A stretch of DNA of 64,000 nt from Hyposmocoma kahamanoa (GCF_003589595.1 NW_020653993.1:6479528-6543527), one strand, 5' to 3'; counted from the first letter of the stretch, positions 10,801 to 22,700 are shown. Notes: generated from the letters alone by a model not told the origin. A program made the numbers and translations.

Positions 10801-13403
10801 TAATGCATAATTTTTAAAGGCAAGAAATGTTTAGGACAATATCTGTTGCAAGTTGATGTAAACCATTATACCAAGTGACCAGAAAGTAATTAAAAATTAA
10901 TTACTGCCTGTTGTAGTAGTCATGTATTTTTACTCCCAAGTGTAAATAAGTGTGTACTGTATATAATTTTACATACAACATTAATTGTTTGTTTCATTAC
11001 ATACAATTTCATTTGTGTAATTAACGGGTAACTCATATTGTAAAACGTTTTCGTGTCCATGTTTTATTGTTAATTTCACTTAATTAGTTTTTACCTCGGT
11101 TTTGTAACATAAGATACAATTAAATAAGTAAGTTATTACATAATGCTTAAGTCCACCAAATGAATGAAACAGGGCATACTGGTTATAAGTAGTATAATCA
11201 TTTCAGTAATAAATAATTACGTACATTTTTCATTAATATGATGGAAATAATTGTCTACTTTAGAGCAAAACGTCACTTTGTTAATTGTCATTGACAAGTA
11301 ATAAACAATAACAATAAATGAGCAAAATTGACATGCGCGGCAATCTGGGATCCTCATTAAGATAAATACCGTGTCATAACTGAAAGAACTCAACGAAAAT
11401 TCGCTCGACATTTGTGCAAAAGAATTTGTAGTTACTATCTGCTGCTCTTTTCTTCCTTATTTGTGTATGAATGGATGAAGACATAGGAATGGTCGGGGTC
11501 TTGACATCTTGTCACCGTACTCCATTACGCATTTCTCCTGCGGGATATAAACTGGACAACCACGGAACACTGAGCAATGTCGATCTGTTCGTGCCTAACA
11601 GCGAGTATATAACAAGAAATAGAGACGTAATGTCATTTAATTTGTTTGAAAACTATTCTGTCAAATCATCACTGTGACAACTGCGCAATTGACGGATGTC
11701 GTCAACTGTTTTAATTTAAATCGACCAGTTTAACTTGAGCGTTGCTATAATGGACGATAATTGCAAAATTACATATTTAATATTTAATTGCCGATGAAAT
11801 GTAATTCCGTTTGTTTTGTAATAGATGTTTTGGTAATGTTAGAGATATTATCTATATTACAATAAATACAGACAATGTACACACAGGTCAGTTGTTGGTG
11901 TTGTACTATTTCAGTGATATAAGGCCTATTTGCCTGATGAGTTGCCAGAGCTGGGTGGCTCTTATTTGGTCTCTATTTCTGGTTTGAATTTTTTTTTTTA
12001 ATAATTCGTCCTTAATTAAGTAATTTAGGTGTAGTATCATTAGCGAATGCTTCATGTGAACTACACAGCTAGCTGTTAAATAAACATTAAATTATAAACA
12101 TTTCAAATTCACTAAAAATGGCTTTGGAGTGTGAGTTTGAATTTTATGGATGAGTGTGTGAAAAGAAATTATTTATTAGTGTAGTATTTTAAAAATTCAA
12201 ACAAAAAAATACTCAGCTTCAAACTATGTACATCAGTTGAGAGACATAATTGTTGAAAATTATGAATTTTAAATGCAGTAACGTAATTTCAACTTTAACG
12301 GTTCTTTTATCTTGAAATGACTACGACATAGAGCTGAGCTGCCATAGTAATTATTACTCGTGTTAATGCCTTGTGATTTTACAAGTTTGATTTGTGTCTT
12401 GTGAAAATTCATTGCTTTGAGACGAGTCCCCATATATTATATTATCTATGCCCTTAAATTAACTTTTGTTTGTATGAATACCTCGTGCAAGAGAAAAGGG
12501 CCTACGAACAAGCATTGACATTTAAATACATTTATTTCAGTTCTTGACACTTAAGATTTATATTCGACTGCATGCCTCTTGCGATAAACGGCGGCTCAGT
12601 GTCCAGCGTGAAGTGTACTCTTGACTGTACATTACCTTACATTTTCACCTCGCATCAACTCTGCAGTGTACGCGATAAAAAAAACACGAACATTTTCAGA
12701 TGTCGAAACCGCTAGAGTCAGGCAAACGAAACTTGAAACTGAGAGCTTTGTAAAACTTTTAAGGTGGCAACACTAAAGTCTGTTGGCAAAACTGTCAGTA
12801 CGCCATTAACGCTTAAATTCTCTTTGCCATTAACGAGTGCAATATTTTCGAGTATTTTTATTGTCTCTTTATCAATCATGAATAAAACGATTAAAAGTAA
12901 CGTGCGAAAGTTACTTCGTACTATGATTACTAAGTATAAAGAAAAACAACTGGAGCGGGAATGTGTTTGCAAGCAGAAACAAACATAATAATATTTACAT
13001 ATGATTTTGGACTTTTTAGGTTAGTATGATAAGTTATTTTGATACTTTGTTGGTTTTGTAATTTGGATAACGGTGCACATAAAGATTTTACAGGTTTTAA
13101 TACCCTTGTAATATTTTCTTTTAGTGCAAAACATGGAACATGTGCCAAGAGTTTCTAAAAATAGTACAAACTGTGGAAAAACTTTAGGAGCTAGGACCAC
13201 ACATGTTATTAAAGACCCAAAATGAATAAGGAAGAAATTGCATCAATTACTGGTATGCAAACTGATCACACCCTTTTAAAACTGTAGTTGGTTGACTTTG
13301 AGAATATTTCGCTCACTAAGTTTTTTAAATATATTTAATGTTTAATTAAATTTTTATTGAATTGATATTCAATTATTTTTTGTGAAATTACTCCACTAGT
13401 TTG
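10801..13403. other. Gene-free AT-rich stretch
   Basis: Only short ORFs with biased composition are present. None shows a domain, signal peptide plus donor, or similarity to the cluster genes. No clear repeat structure was seen. Confidence 0.4.
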
Positions 13404-13622
13404 TTATAATTATTAATACAAAGATCGAACACTCGGAAAAAACACTCAGAAAAAATTCCTTCGATCCGGTCGGATTCGAACCGACGTCTTCTTGCATACC
13501 GTGGCAGACGCTATACCAACTAAGCCACGGAACGAACCAACGGACCTCGCGAATTTTTCTATGTGCTTGCGTCGTGTCTTTGTACTTGGTCTTTCAACGA
13601 CTTTTTAGTCATAGCGCCATCA
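13404..13622 (-). mobile_element. tRNA-derived SINE, family B
   Basis: On the minus strand the head reads GTGGCTTAGTTGG (A box) and GGTTCGAATCCGACC (B box), then TCGAAGGAATTTTTTC and an AT-rich tail ending in TATAATTATTAATAC-type sequence. The 5' flank contains GGCGCTATGAC. Related copies lie at 36.35-36.55, 42.88-43.27 and 48.24-48.44 kb. Confidence 0.75.
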
Positions 13623-14012
13623 AAGAGAAATCAGAAGTTAGTCTCAACACTGAAAAGGATTAAACACGAAGGGCCAGATAATGCAGGTGTATCGTACACT
13701 CCAGGGAAAAAGCGTCCACACAAGTCCACAGTTTCGAATCTGGATTGCTTTGATATTGATTCAATTCGCAACAAAATCAATGAATTTTACATTGTGAAAA
13801 AAGAAGTTCCAACACTACCAACCCTGGTAGTCGACTTGCAAGCAAGTATTGGATTTACTGGTGACAAAGATACGAGTTTGAAAAAAATAAATAAAAATGA
13901 ATGTTCCTTGTTAATTGAGCATTATGAAATTGCTACATGGAAGCATAGATATCTTCGAGAAATGCGGCAAAGCGTGCGACGGGAAACCACTTGTCTTCCC
14001 GTGATAGTATAA
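13623..14012 (+). pseudogene. DDE-transposase N-terminal fragment (Tc1-like type)
   Basis: The frame reads TPGKKRPHKSTV, then FDIDSIRNKINEFY, KKEVPTLPTLV, IGFTGDKDTSLKK and IATWKHRYLREM. This is the helix-turn-helix and linker region seen in insect transposase-like proteins with a DDE_3-type nuclease. The nuclease half is missing, and frames break after 14012. It is a remnant, recognised by motif memory and not by a search. Confidence 0.55.
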
Positions 14013-14720
14013 AAGGGAGACGATTGACAAAAGTCCGTGCAATTAAAAAATCACTTGTGAAATTACAACATCACGGCTTTTACAATGTACCTAGTAGAGT
14101 AATATCAATTTATAAAAATACAAATTCCATCGATAAATACCGTCGATGATTCCGCCCGTGTAGTTTTTGTCCGCGTTTCCATTTTAGCAAGACAATATTA
14201 CGTACCACAAGACGCATCCATGCATGTTCCTCTTACATAATATACACTGGGATAGTAAAAATTCTGTTCAAGTTAGTGATTTTTTTCGCAGTTGAAACAT
14301 GGTTGCAACGCGCATGTTTTTTAATTGGCCGCTATTTCTCAGTCCCAACTTTTGTTTGCCATACTCTATATTCGTATATTCTGGCTACTTCGGCCTTGAT
14401 AAATTTATCGATAATTATAGACATTATTGATAACTTTCAAAACATAGTAGATAGTCCTGTGGGGATTGCCGTTAATTGTTTTGGCCTCATGAGGGATGCA
14501 TTTACGTCACAATTTGGCGTTTATTAATTAAAAACCCTAAGACGTGGATCGTAAAGTCCATAATGAAGAATAATTTTATAATATGACATTTTAGATCAGC
14601 CTTTCCCAAAGTGGGCGATAACGCCCCCTTGTGGGCGCTGCAGATCTAAAGGCCTAAAAAAATGAGGGCGTTGTGTAGAGGCTTAGGGGAGATTTGTAAT
14701 TTCATCTAGGAAGACTCTCG

Positions 14721-14894
14721 GGGTCGTATTCTAGAACTCTACTCAATGCTCAAGTCAGGATTTGAGTATGGTTTAAAGCACTGAAAATCATACTCGAGTC
14801 TTTGCCATTAGGGTCGTATTTTCAGTGCTTGAAATCGTACTCAAGTCTGCTCAAGTCCTGACTTGAGCATTGAGTAGAGTTCTAGAATACGATC
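14721..14894. mobile_element. Long foldback MITE nested in the hAT element
   Basis: The arms begin GGGTCGTATTCTAGAACTCT and end in the reverse complement AGAGTTCTAGAATACGATCC. The inner parts (CTCAATGCTCAAGTCAGG and CCTGACTTGAGCATTGAG) also pair. The arms are about 75 bp and the sequence is nearly symmetrical throughout. Confidence 0.8.
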
Positions 14895-15464
14895 CTTAGA
14901 CACCGACTGAGCTCTCGACTCTCGACTACAACTTGTGAACATCAACTAATATTAATTAAGAGATTCCTCAAACTAACTCTGTTCGATATTTCTGTCCATG
15001 TAGTTAATATATCTGTCCTGTTTTATTGAATAAATAAAATAAAAATCATGTAAATTCGTCGCTTCGTTTCGAAATAAAAGTAGACACAAACAAACAAATA
15101 AAAAGGCAATAGACACAGTTTCGCATTTTAATAATTGTTAGTATTCATAAATAGGTAATTTTCGTAGATAATAGACCGCGGGCAATCATGTTTTAACAAG
15201 TTTTTGTTAAATAACCCCATTTGTGCATTCCTGTAGCAAACGACTGGTTCATAGAATGCTTGTTCTTACTTGTTGAGTACGATTGAGCGTCGAATGAGAT
15301 AAACGAGTTAATGCATGTTTATCTTATTCCTGTCGGTGCGTGCTGCTTATGCAATCCTATATAAACAACGTAATATTTATTTTACTTTCATTTGACGTTT
15401 CGCGCGTAATAGATAAACAGTACTTAAGTTCAACACTTACTTACGTATTTCTCAAAACAAAACA

Positions 15465-16725
15465 ATGTCGGAAGTTAAGAAGAGACGGCAATACTATGCG
15501 CAATATATTAAATTCGGATTCATTGAAAATCCCACAAACCCAACGTCGCCTTCGTGCCTTCTATGTCTAAAAACATTTTCAAATGAAGCAATGAAGCCTT
15601 CAAGACTGCAAGATCATTTGAATAAAATGCATCCAGATAAAAAAGACAAGAATGTAGCATATTTCAAAACCTAGAGAAGAAGCTTAATACTCAGTACTTA
15701 AAAAATAAAATTCCAGATGTCCTTGCTGTACATTGCGTTATTCATAGATAACATTTGGTTGTTTGGTTGTGTAGAAATTTAAGTGAACGACTATTTCAAA
15801 TAACTGCAATATATCATCAAAGCAGTCAAAACAGCTCTTTAAATGATAGATTATTTCATCAGCTTTGTGTTACTAATGACGAAGATTTCAACCGTTTGTT
15901 GTTTCATACTGACGTTCGTTGGCTATCAAGAGGCAATTGTCTGACTTGATTTTACAGCCTGTTTGACTCTCTGATAGAGTTCTTGGAAACTAAAGATACA
16001 GAATTGCCCAACGAGCTCATTACATCAAAGAATGATATAGCTTACATGACAGACCTGTATAAATTGTTCAACGACATGAATCTCCAACTGCCAGGCGATG
16101 AACTAATTTAATTAAAACAAAAAATGTCGTTGCTGCTTACGTAGCCAAACTGCTTCTACACAAAAAAGAATATGGTCAGACGTGAGTTTCACAATTTTCC
16201 GAATTTATCAGTATCCTGCAGTAACGACGACTTGTTTGCCTACTGCCAACATTTGAAAAACCTCCACATTGACTTCACCGAACGATACCAGGACATTTTG
16301 AACTTGGAAATACCAGGCTGGGTGTTGGATCCGTTTTCAAATATCAACACAGCAATATCACCTCAGCTGGAAGAAGAACTTATAGAATTGGCAACGAACC
16401 AAAAACCAAGTTCAAAAATGACTACCAAGAATTTTGGCTACAAAAACCAATCCCGCAATTGTACCCTGGAGTCTAGTCAATCGTTCAACGATTCTTGATA
16501 GCATTCCCATCGTCATATTTGTTTTTAGTGCTGCGACAACGCTGCTTACTAAAAAGAGAAATCGTTTGCATGTTACCCAACGTGGTGACTTGCGGCTGTT
16601 CTTGAGTAAATTGGAACCTGATATCAAAAACTTATTAAACAGCACCAGATTCATCCTTCACATTAGTTTTTGTATTAGAATCGATTATGTTTGTCTTATT
16701 TTGAATAAAAGATACTTTGTCTGAA
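15465..16725 (+). pseudogene. hAT transposase (ZBED-like) pseudogene
   Basis: The ORF at 15465-15674 carries a BED zinc finger: CLLCLKTFSNEAMKPSRLQ, then DHLNKMHPDKKD. After an internal deletion and stops, later pieces read HTDVRWLSRGN, FETKDTELPNEL-type sequence, and 16172-16400 FHNFPNLSVS and LNLEIPGWVLDPFSN. This order matches ZBED5/FAM200-type hAT-derived proteins. Multiple stops and a missing catalytic core make it non-functional. Confidence 0.75.
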
Positions 16726-16772
16726 TATTATAAAGTTGCATTTCAACAATCCTTCTCATTGGCAGGTGTGGC

Positions 16773-16848
16773 CCGTAAGAGTTAACTTGAGACCTGAGCG
16801 CCGTTGTGTACTACCTACTGCACTCAAGTCTCAAGCTAACTCTTGCAG
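16773..16848. repeat. Small inverted repeat
   Basis: TAAGAGTTAACTTGAGAC on the left pairs with GTCTCAAGCTAACTCTTG-type sequence on the right (about 22 bp arms). It is probably a MITE end pair or a palindromic remnant. Confidence 0.6.
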
Positions 16849-17245
16849 GTTATAGTAAAAGTCTCGGTTATAATGAATGTTTCATCTCCGCTAATATAGC
16901 TTACAATAATTAATTTAATTACAAGTTATAGTGGTTTTTATGTAGGTGAAAAAATGGGGGCGCTAAAAACAATTTATTCTCAAAGTGGGCAGTAGACATT
17001 AGACAAAAAATTCCATTCTTGCAAGACTGGATGTAGCAGATTTTTTTACAAGTTCTACAAACTTGTAAAAAAAGGCAAAAGACGGCTTACTTCGTGGAGC
17101 ATTTGACGCGGTGAACTCATTAGTAAAAATAAAAAATAAATCGTTCATGTGAAATTGGAAACCGTTCAATAAAAATTGTTTATTTATTATTTGTTTATTA
17201 TACCAATTCAGTTTCAGAGGCTTTTAGGAAATCTTAAATAAATTA

Positions 17246-18694
17246 TTAATTATTACTATTTTCTATCAATCCACCACCTCCTCCAATGTTATTAACATTG
17301 TTAACAGCATCCTCACCAACATTATTAATATTGTTTACTGGTTTACCAGTACCACCTTGATTGTTGTTAACAATAACGCCAGGGCACGGTGGAAACGGAC
17401 ATGGGGGAGGTGGTAGGGGAGGTGGTGGGTAAGGTGGTGGGCATGGTGGATGTGGACATGGGGGTGGTGGTAGTGGGCATGGTGGATATGGACATGGGTT
17501 AGGTGGTGGGTAAGGTGGGNNNNNNNNNNNNNNNNNNNNNNNNNNNNNNNNNNNNNNNNNNNNNNNNNNNNNNNNNNNNNNNNNNNNNNNNNNNNNNNNN
17601 NNNNNNNNNNNNNNNNNNNNNNNNNNNNNNNNNNNNNNNNNNNNNNNNNNNNNNNNNNNNNNNNNNNNNNNNNNNNNNNNNNNNNNNNNNNNNNNNNNNN
17701 NNNNNNNNNNNNNNNNNNNNNNNNNNNNNNNNNNNNNNNNNNNNNNNNNNNNNNNNNNNNNNNNNNNNNNNNNNNNNNNNNNNNNNNNNNNNNNNNNNNN
17801 NNNNNNNNNNNNNNNNNNNNNNNNNNNNNNNNNNNNNNNNNNNNNNNNNNNNNNNNNNNNNNNNNNNNNNNNNNNNNNNNNNNNNNNNNNNNNNNNNNNN
17901 NNNNNNNNNNNNNNNNNNNNNNNNNNNNNNNNNNNNNNNNNNNNNNNNNNNNNNNNNNNNNNNNNNNNNNNNNNNNNNNNNNNNNNNNNNNNNNNNNNNN
18001 NNNNNNNNNNNNNNNNNNNNNNNNNNNNNNNNNNNNNNNNNNNNNNNNNNNNNNNNNNNNNNNNNNNNNNNNNNNNNNNNNNNNNNNNNNNNNNNNNNNN
18101 NNNNNNNNNNNNNNNNNNNNNNNNNNNNNNNNNNNNNNNNNNNNNNNNNNNNNNNNNNNNNNNNNNNNNNNNNNNNNNNNNNNNNNNNNNNNNNNNNNNN
18201 NNNNNNNNNNNNNNNNNNNNNNNNNNNNNNNNNNNNNNNNNNNNNNNNNNNNNNNNNNNNNNNNNNNNNNNNNNNNNNNNNNNNNNNNNNNNNNNNNNNN
18301 NNNNNNNNNNNNNNNNNNNNNNNNNNNNNNNNNNNNNNNNNNNNNNNNNNNNNNNNNNNNNNNNNNNNNNNNNNNNNNNNNNNNNNNNNNNNNNNNNNNN
18401 NNNNNNNNNNNNNNNNNNNNNNNNNNNNNNNNNNNNNNNNNNNNNNNNNNNNNNNNNNNNNNNNNNNNNNNNNNNNNNNNNNNNNNNNNNNNNNNNNTAA
18501 GGCGGTTCGCATGGTGTATGTGGACATGGGGGAGGTGGTGGTGGGCATGGTGGATATGGGCATGGTGGTGGGCACGGTGGAAACGGACATAGATCTGGTA
18601 GGCATTCCGGACATTGATATGGTGGGCAATGCTGACAGTACCCTAATTGTGACTTCTTGCTTTTATGTTTGAGTTTGTTATTTGATAATGTACA
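17246..18694 (-). CDS. Gene B, main exon: Pro/Cys-repeat secreted protein
   Basis: The exon is entered at GATTTCAG in phase 0 and ends in TAA; 978 bases (17520-18497) are unresolved N. The visible start reads CTLSNNKLKHKSKKSQ, then YCQHCPPYQCPEC, then repeats of the type CPFPPCPPPCPYPPCPPP. After the gap the same repeat continues (NPCPYPPCPLPPPPC). The tail is Asn/Gly-rich, with VNNNQGG, PVNNINNVGEDAVNN and IGGGGGLIENSNN. It lacks the twin CX3C domain in the visible part, but its first residues (C-T-L-x-x-x-K-L-K) match gene D's main exon, and it shares signal exon, microexon and promoter with C and D. The repeat could form a cross-linked extracellular structural protein (inference). True length is unknown because the gap falls inside the repeat. 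Confidence 0.75.
   Translation of the reverse strand, partial: CTLSNNKLKHKSKKSQLGYCQHCPPYQCPECLPDLCPFPPCPPPCPYPPCPPPPPPCPHTPCEPPXXXXXXXXXXXXXXXXXXXXXXXXXXXXXXXXXXXXXXXXXXXXXXXXXXXXXXXXXXXXXXXXXXXXXXXXXXXXXXXXXXXXXXXXXXXXXXXXXXXXXXXXXXXXXXXXXXXXXXXXXXXXXXXXXXXXXXXXXXXXXXXXXXXXXXXXXXXXXXXXXXXXXXXXXXXXXXXXXXXXXXXXXXXXXXXXXXXXXXXXXXXXXXXXXXXXXXXXXXXXXXXXXXXXXXXXXXXXXXXXXXXXXXXXXXXXXXXXXXXXXXXXXXXXXXXXXXXXXXXXXXXXXXXXXXXXXXXXXXXXXXXXXXXXXXXXXXXXXXXXXXXXXXXPPYPPPNPCPYPPCPLPPPPCPHPPCPPPYPPPPLPPPPCPFPPCPGVIVNNNQGGTGKPVNNINNVGEDAVNNVNNIGGGGGLIENSNN
17520..18497. other. Assembly gap (978 N)
   Basis: The gap lies wholly inside the Pro/Cys-coding repeat of gene B, so it was probably caused by collapse of that repeat. 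The N count gives an apparent frame, but real length and frame are unknown. Confidence 0.99.
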
Positions 18695-18890
18695 CTGAAA
18701 TCATAAATTGTGTATTATTTTAAAACCTATCGGATAAAATATTCTCTTTTGATATCTGATTTTAGCAAGTTTATGGTAAGTTTATTATGTATTTTGCTAG
18801 TTTATAATAATAATAATAACGCACACGCTCAACATAGCTCCGCAAAAGGTAAACCCTGCATCGTGGGTGCCATGGACAACCACAAATTAC

Positions 18891-20892
18891 GGGTGTGGTT
18901 CGTAATATATAACAAGAAATGACATATTTTTAGTCGATATAACACTCAGCAGATATAATTAATTTATGGTATACGAACATTTGATATATTCTTGCATGGT
19001 ATAAAGGTCACTGGGTATAATAAACGATTGATATAACAACTTTCAATCTAATATACCGATGGCATAATGTTCATTTTACATAAACACTTCAAATGTAACA
19101 TTCACTGAGTATTTTTTATTATAAATATAATTCTAGTGGTGTTTAGGTGCAATGGTGAATGAAACGAATTTGTTTGCATTTCCTAGTTGATTCTACCTCC
19201 TCCTGTGGGTTTAGGTTAGATTAGTATATGCAATTAAATATTCTGCTTAAAGTTTTAATATTTTATACACAAAAAACACTTAAAGCTAAATACAAAAACA
19301 ATTACATTTTGCTATTGTACATTTAATGAAAAAAAATGAAATACTTATGAACATAATATTCGCTAATAGGCGCTTCTACTATTCGTAAAACGAAATATTG
19401 TGTTATATAAGAATAAGAATATGTTTATTGGCATCACAAACACACAGAAAAACAAAATACTAAAGTATTTTAATTTTAAGTATCATATTTTCATTTTTAA
19501 GACAAGAACGTGATACTTATGCTAAATGAACATTAAGTGTGTGTTAAACATTAACAAAAACATGCATTGTTAATGTGATGCCATGCCTGCAAACATTGTG
19601 AGTCATTACAGGTGGTCCCACACTAGGCTAAGCCTGTCCTGTCACGACCTTTTTACGGCTTCAATTTACTCGTTACGTTACCTACGATTATATTATACAA
19701 ATAACAACAACTTATAGAGGAGGTAGAATCAATTTATATATATATATATATATATGTATATTAAATCTAACATAAGAATAGGAATTATTATAGATTGTAA
19801 TTAAGTAAAATAGCATGAATTTAAAATAATTGTGATCAACATATTAATATAAAAATAATTATTTATATTTAATAATAATAATTACTAACTACTAAGGTGC
19901 TTCACGGGAATGAAAATGTAATTTTGTTCACAATTGGAAACTCACACCAGTAGCCACCCCAACAGGCAGTTACTCCAATTTGACAATTCCTGTCAAAACA
20001 ATGAGTGGCAACAACTAAAACCCCAACCAACCCACTCACCTAACGACTCTTAGGAAGCTTTCTGTATGTTCATAGTTCCAAGACTGCATATGTGACCCAA
20101 TAATCCTCTTCGCTTTGTGAATAGACCTCTCTTTAATGTCGCATATTTTTGCAATTCTGTTGTAAATGAAAGGAAATGCAAAGGTCCCAAAGCGTTGGGC
20201 AAATATTTTTGCTACCGGTCGCATTTTCACTTTAAATACGCGATTCCTAAGTAAAGAAGGATATTCCGGAGAGGTAAGAACTTTCGCGTGCATATTAAGG
20301 GCAGCTTTTAGAATATACAGTTTCCGCACACTTAGGACCTTCACGTCTTCAAATAACGAGATTGTGGGGTAACGATAGGGCTTGCGCAACATCACCTTTA
20401 GCACACTTCTTTGGGCTCTCTCCAGGTTGATCATATAGCAGGATGCAGAGCCTCCCCACACCAAGATGCAATAGCTTAAGATGGATTGACACAGTGCAAG
20501 ATAAATTGCTGTTAGCAGGCGCAAATTTGCAGCTTCTCTGAGAAGCTTCATGGTGTGTATCAACTAGCGCACCCTGCCACACGTTACTTCAATGTGAGCT
20601 GCAAAGGTCAGCCTCTCATCCACTGTCGCGCCCAAGTAGCGTACGGTAGCTGATATTATTTAATACATTACTCCGGTAGTACTTATATAATTTGTTCATT
20701 ATGTCACCTAATCGTTATATCTAATGTTTGTTATACAGAAGGTTTATTATACACATTGAAATTATTCCTTTTGTTGTTATACCTTTTGTTGATTTTATAC
20801 AGTGAGTGATTATATCCTTCGAAATTATATCAAATGTTGTTATACAAAGTGAAAATAGGTTACATGTTGTTATATCTTTCATTACACACCCC
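18891..20892. mobile_element. Non-autonomous DNA transposon with 16 bp sub-terminal repeats
   Basis: The left end is GGGTGTGGTTCGTAATATAT. The right end, reverse-complemented, is GGGGTGTGTAATGAAAGATA, so the tips are similar and inverted. Next to each tip is a tandem array with a period of about 16 bp built on G-R-TATAA (18904-19066, and inverted at 20683-20880). Inside are a LINE fragment (20036-20640) and a (TA)n run near 19735-19756. I found no transposase. The superfamily is undetermined. Confidence 0.6.
20036..20640 (-). pseudogene. LINE reverse transcriptase C-terminal fragment
   Basis: The minus strand reads VRYLGATVDERLTFAAHI (frame 1), then after a shift YLALCQSILSYCILVWGGSA, LERAQRSVLKVM, LSVRKLYILKAAL and SWNYEHTESFLR. 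This is the region C-terminal to the RT palm in insect non-LTR elements. The same family appears on plus at 51.6 kb. It is 5'-truncated. Confidence 0.8.
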
Positions 20893-21394
20893 ACGAATTG
20901 CACCCAAACTCACGAGAGAAATAAATGTAGGCCATAGAAATATTTCTCCCGGCCCGGGAATCGAACCTGGGATCTCAGCGTGGCAGTCCGTCATGGTAAC
21001 CGTTCGGCTACGGAGGCAGTTTGAAATTGATTTTACAATAAATAAAATAGCAAAATAAAATCTGAATGCAGGCTTCCCCAATACTCATTATTATTCTCAA
21101 TAATTGCGTTGCTGGCTCTTGTGAAAAATATTTATGTCCATAAACATCGATGGGAAACAATCACAGTACACTTTGTATATTATTGGAAGATACTGAACAC
21201 AAGTTCACAAAATAGTTACTAATTGGTAATAACCACAGTTCGGAAAAGGGTATTCCTTATTTATAGATACATGTATATTTTTTCAAATTCCGGATTTCCG
21301 GAAATGGTTTTACTGCATCGTAGAACAAACTACTGACCTAGAAAGTCGAAGTTGGATTTTAAAATAATTCTAATGGTATCGAGTTCTTAGGTTT

Positions 21395-21570
21395 TCGCGA
21401 TTGTTACACATAGGAAATGAAACTATTTTTCCGGATTTAAATCGCGTATATTTGTTTTTTCAAACAAGTCAACCGTGACCATGGGACCTGTAAAGGGCCC
21501 GAAACGTCGGTTTGTTTGAAAAAACAAATATACGCGATTTAAATCCGGAAAAATAGTTTCATTTCCTAAT
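21395..21570. repeat. Foldback repeat D with CCCGAAACGTCGG core
   Basis: The left arm is GAAATGAAACTATTTTTCCGG, then GATTTAAATCGCGTATATTT; the right arm is its reverse complement. The spacer holds GGGACCTGTAAAGGGCCC followed by GAAACGTCGG. Full or partial copies are at 24.97-25.02, 27.23-27.44, 30.15-30.26 and 35.55-36.07 kb. It may derive from a Penelope-like element end (see findings). Confidence 0.7.
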
Positions 21571-22080
21571 TCTAATGGTGCCATGTAAATAATGCAGTAG
21601 ATAACAGACCTTTTACCAAAACAGAGAGTAAACAAGTAACGAGAATGGTCACTCTCCGCCCTAGCTTTAGATACCGCATATTGGCGGTCACATTGATGAA
21701 ACGGCGACTATCGCGCTCTAAAAATATTTTATTTAAATTCAAAAACACAGTATAACAGATGTTCATAAATTCGAACCACTAGCAGAAATGTCGTATTATA
21801 AAAGGAAAATGTTTACTTTGTTATTTTAATACTTTTTATAAAAAAAAAAACGGCTGAACGCGTAAACACTTAAAGTACCATTTTTGACCGCCTTACTCAT
21901 ATACGGCTATTTATAGAATAGAGAGAGGATTTTCTTATATCCGGAAATCCGGAATTCGAAACAAGTAATTAATTAATATTTGGTGGTTTTAACAAGTCTT
22001 TGTAGGTCATTGTAGCTATATCTATACATGTATCTATATATATGTGGAACACCTTTTTCCGAACTATTGTAATAACTTAC

Positions 22081-22104
22081 ATTTGGATCAAATTTTGACG
22101 ACTT
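22081..22104 (-). CDS. Gene B microexon (24 nt)
   Basis: The acceptor is GTTTTGTTTTAG and the donor GTAAGTTATT. The eight codons K-S-S-K-F-D-P-N are phase 0 on both sides. The same microexon, at the same place between signal exon and main exon, occurs in C and D. Confidence 0.75.
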
Positions 22105-22612
22105 CTAAAACAAAACAGTAATGATGTTATAATTTAGTTTAAAATAATGAATTAAATTGTAAGGTGACATTTTCATATTTTACAAATTTTGAACAGGAGT
22201 TGTTGGGGCATCTTCTACCATACCAATTTTATTATAAATATGTAGAAAAAAGAGGTGGAGTGGGCTACATAATACCAACCGGTCCTTAGGTCACTCTTAA
22301 ATTAATAAAAAAAAATAGAATTTGTTTTGCTTGGTGTTCCAAGCAAACAAAAGTTTCACAAGAGCTCGTGTCGTTTACTTTTTAAACAGAATACATTTAA
22401 CTTGTTTTTCTTTACATTTAATTCCAAAATTTCGACTTTTAATTCATTTTATTTTAATAGACTAAAATTGTTTCTAAACAATTTTAAATGATATTTTTAC
22501 ATCAATTTGGATTTTTAATCGATTTGAAGAGCAAACTAAATGGAAATTATAATTTATTTTCTGTAATATATGAGAAAACCTAAATTACATTTGAAACAAT
22601 AATACCACTTAC

Positions 22613-22672
22613 CAACTCAATAAAAATGGGTAATAAACCCACTAAAATTAAATAAAACAAAAGCATGTTCAT
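22613..22672 (-). CDS. Gene B, exon 1: signal peptide
   Basis: The ATG is at 22672. Twenty codons, MNMLLFYLILVGLLPIFIEL, end at a GTAAGTGG donor in phase 0. The run LVGLLPIF is shared with gene C and nearly with D. It is a typical secretion signal whose cleavage site would fall at the exon boundary. Confidence 0.78.
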
Positions 22673-22700
22673 CTTCGCTACGTTTGGAATAATAAGTAAT

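Larger units (their letters stand above)
14594..17000 (+). mobile_element. Degenerate hAT element (approximate limits)
   Basis: The left end resembles a hAT terminus (CAGCCTTTCCCAAAGTGGGC, then CGCCCCCTTGTGGGCGC). The element contains the BED/hAT coding remnant at 15465-16725. The right limit near 17000 (AAATGGGGGCGCT, TCTCAAAGTGGGC) is uncertain, because a clean inverted partner of the left end is not visible. A separate foldback element is nested at 14721-14894. Confidence 0.5.
18804..21022 (-). mobile_element. SINE family A copy split by a composite transposon
   Basis: The SINE's 3' part (reverse orientation) is at 18804-18890 and ends at CACAAATTAC. Its 5' part resumes at about 20893 with GAATTGCACCCAAACTCACG and runs through the B box (AATCGAACC on plus) and A box to 21022. 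Together they reconstruct one SINE order, so the 2.0 kb between them is an insertion. AATTAC/AATTGC at the two edges may be an imperfect target duplication. Confidence 0.7.

Noticed and set aside
12718..13148. Overlapping ORFs on both strands near 12.7-13.1 kb
   Set aside because: No motif, no splice context, no repeat identity; treated as chance.
13440..13530. Possible tRNA on minus (GTGGCTTAGTTGG...GGTTCGAATCC)
   Set aside because: Repeated at 36.4 and 42.9 kb with a shared downstream body; a second tRNA-derived SINE.
17499..18672. Two ORFs of nearly 400 codons across the N gap
   Set aside because: They are open mainly because N codons contain no stops. The real frame is the Cys/Pro frame of gene B.
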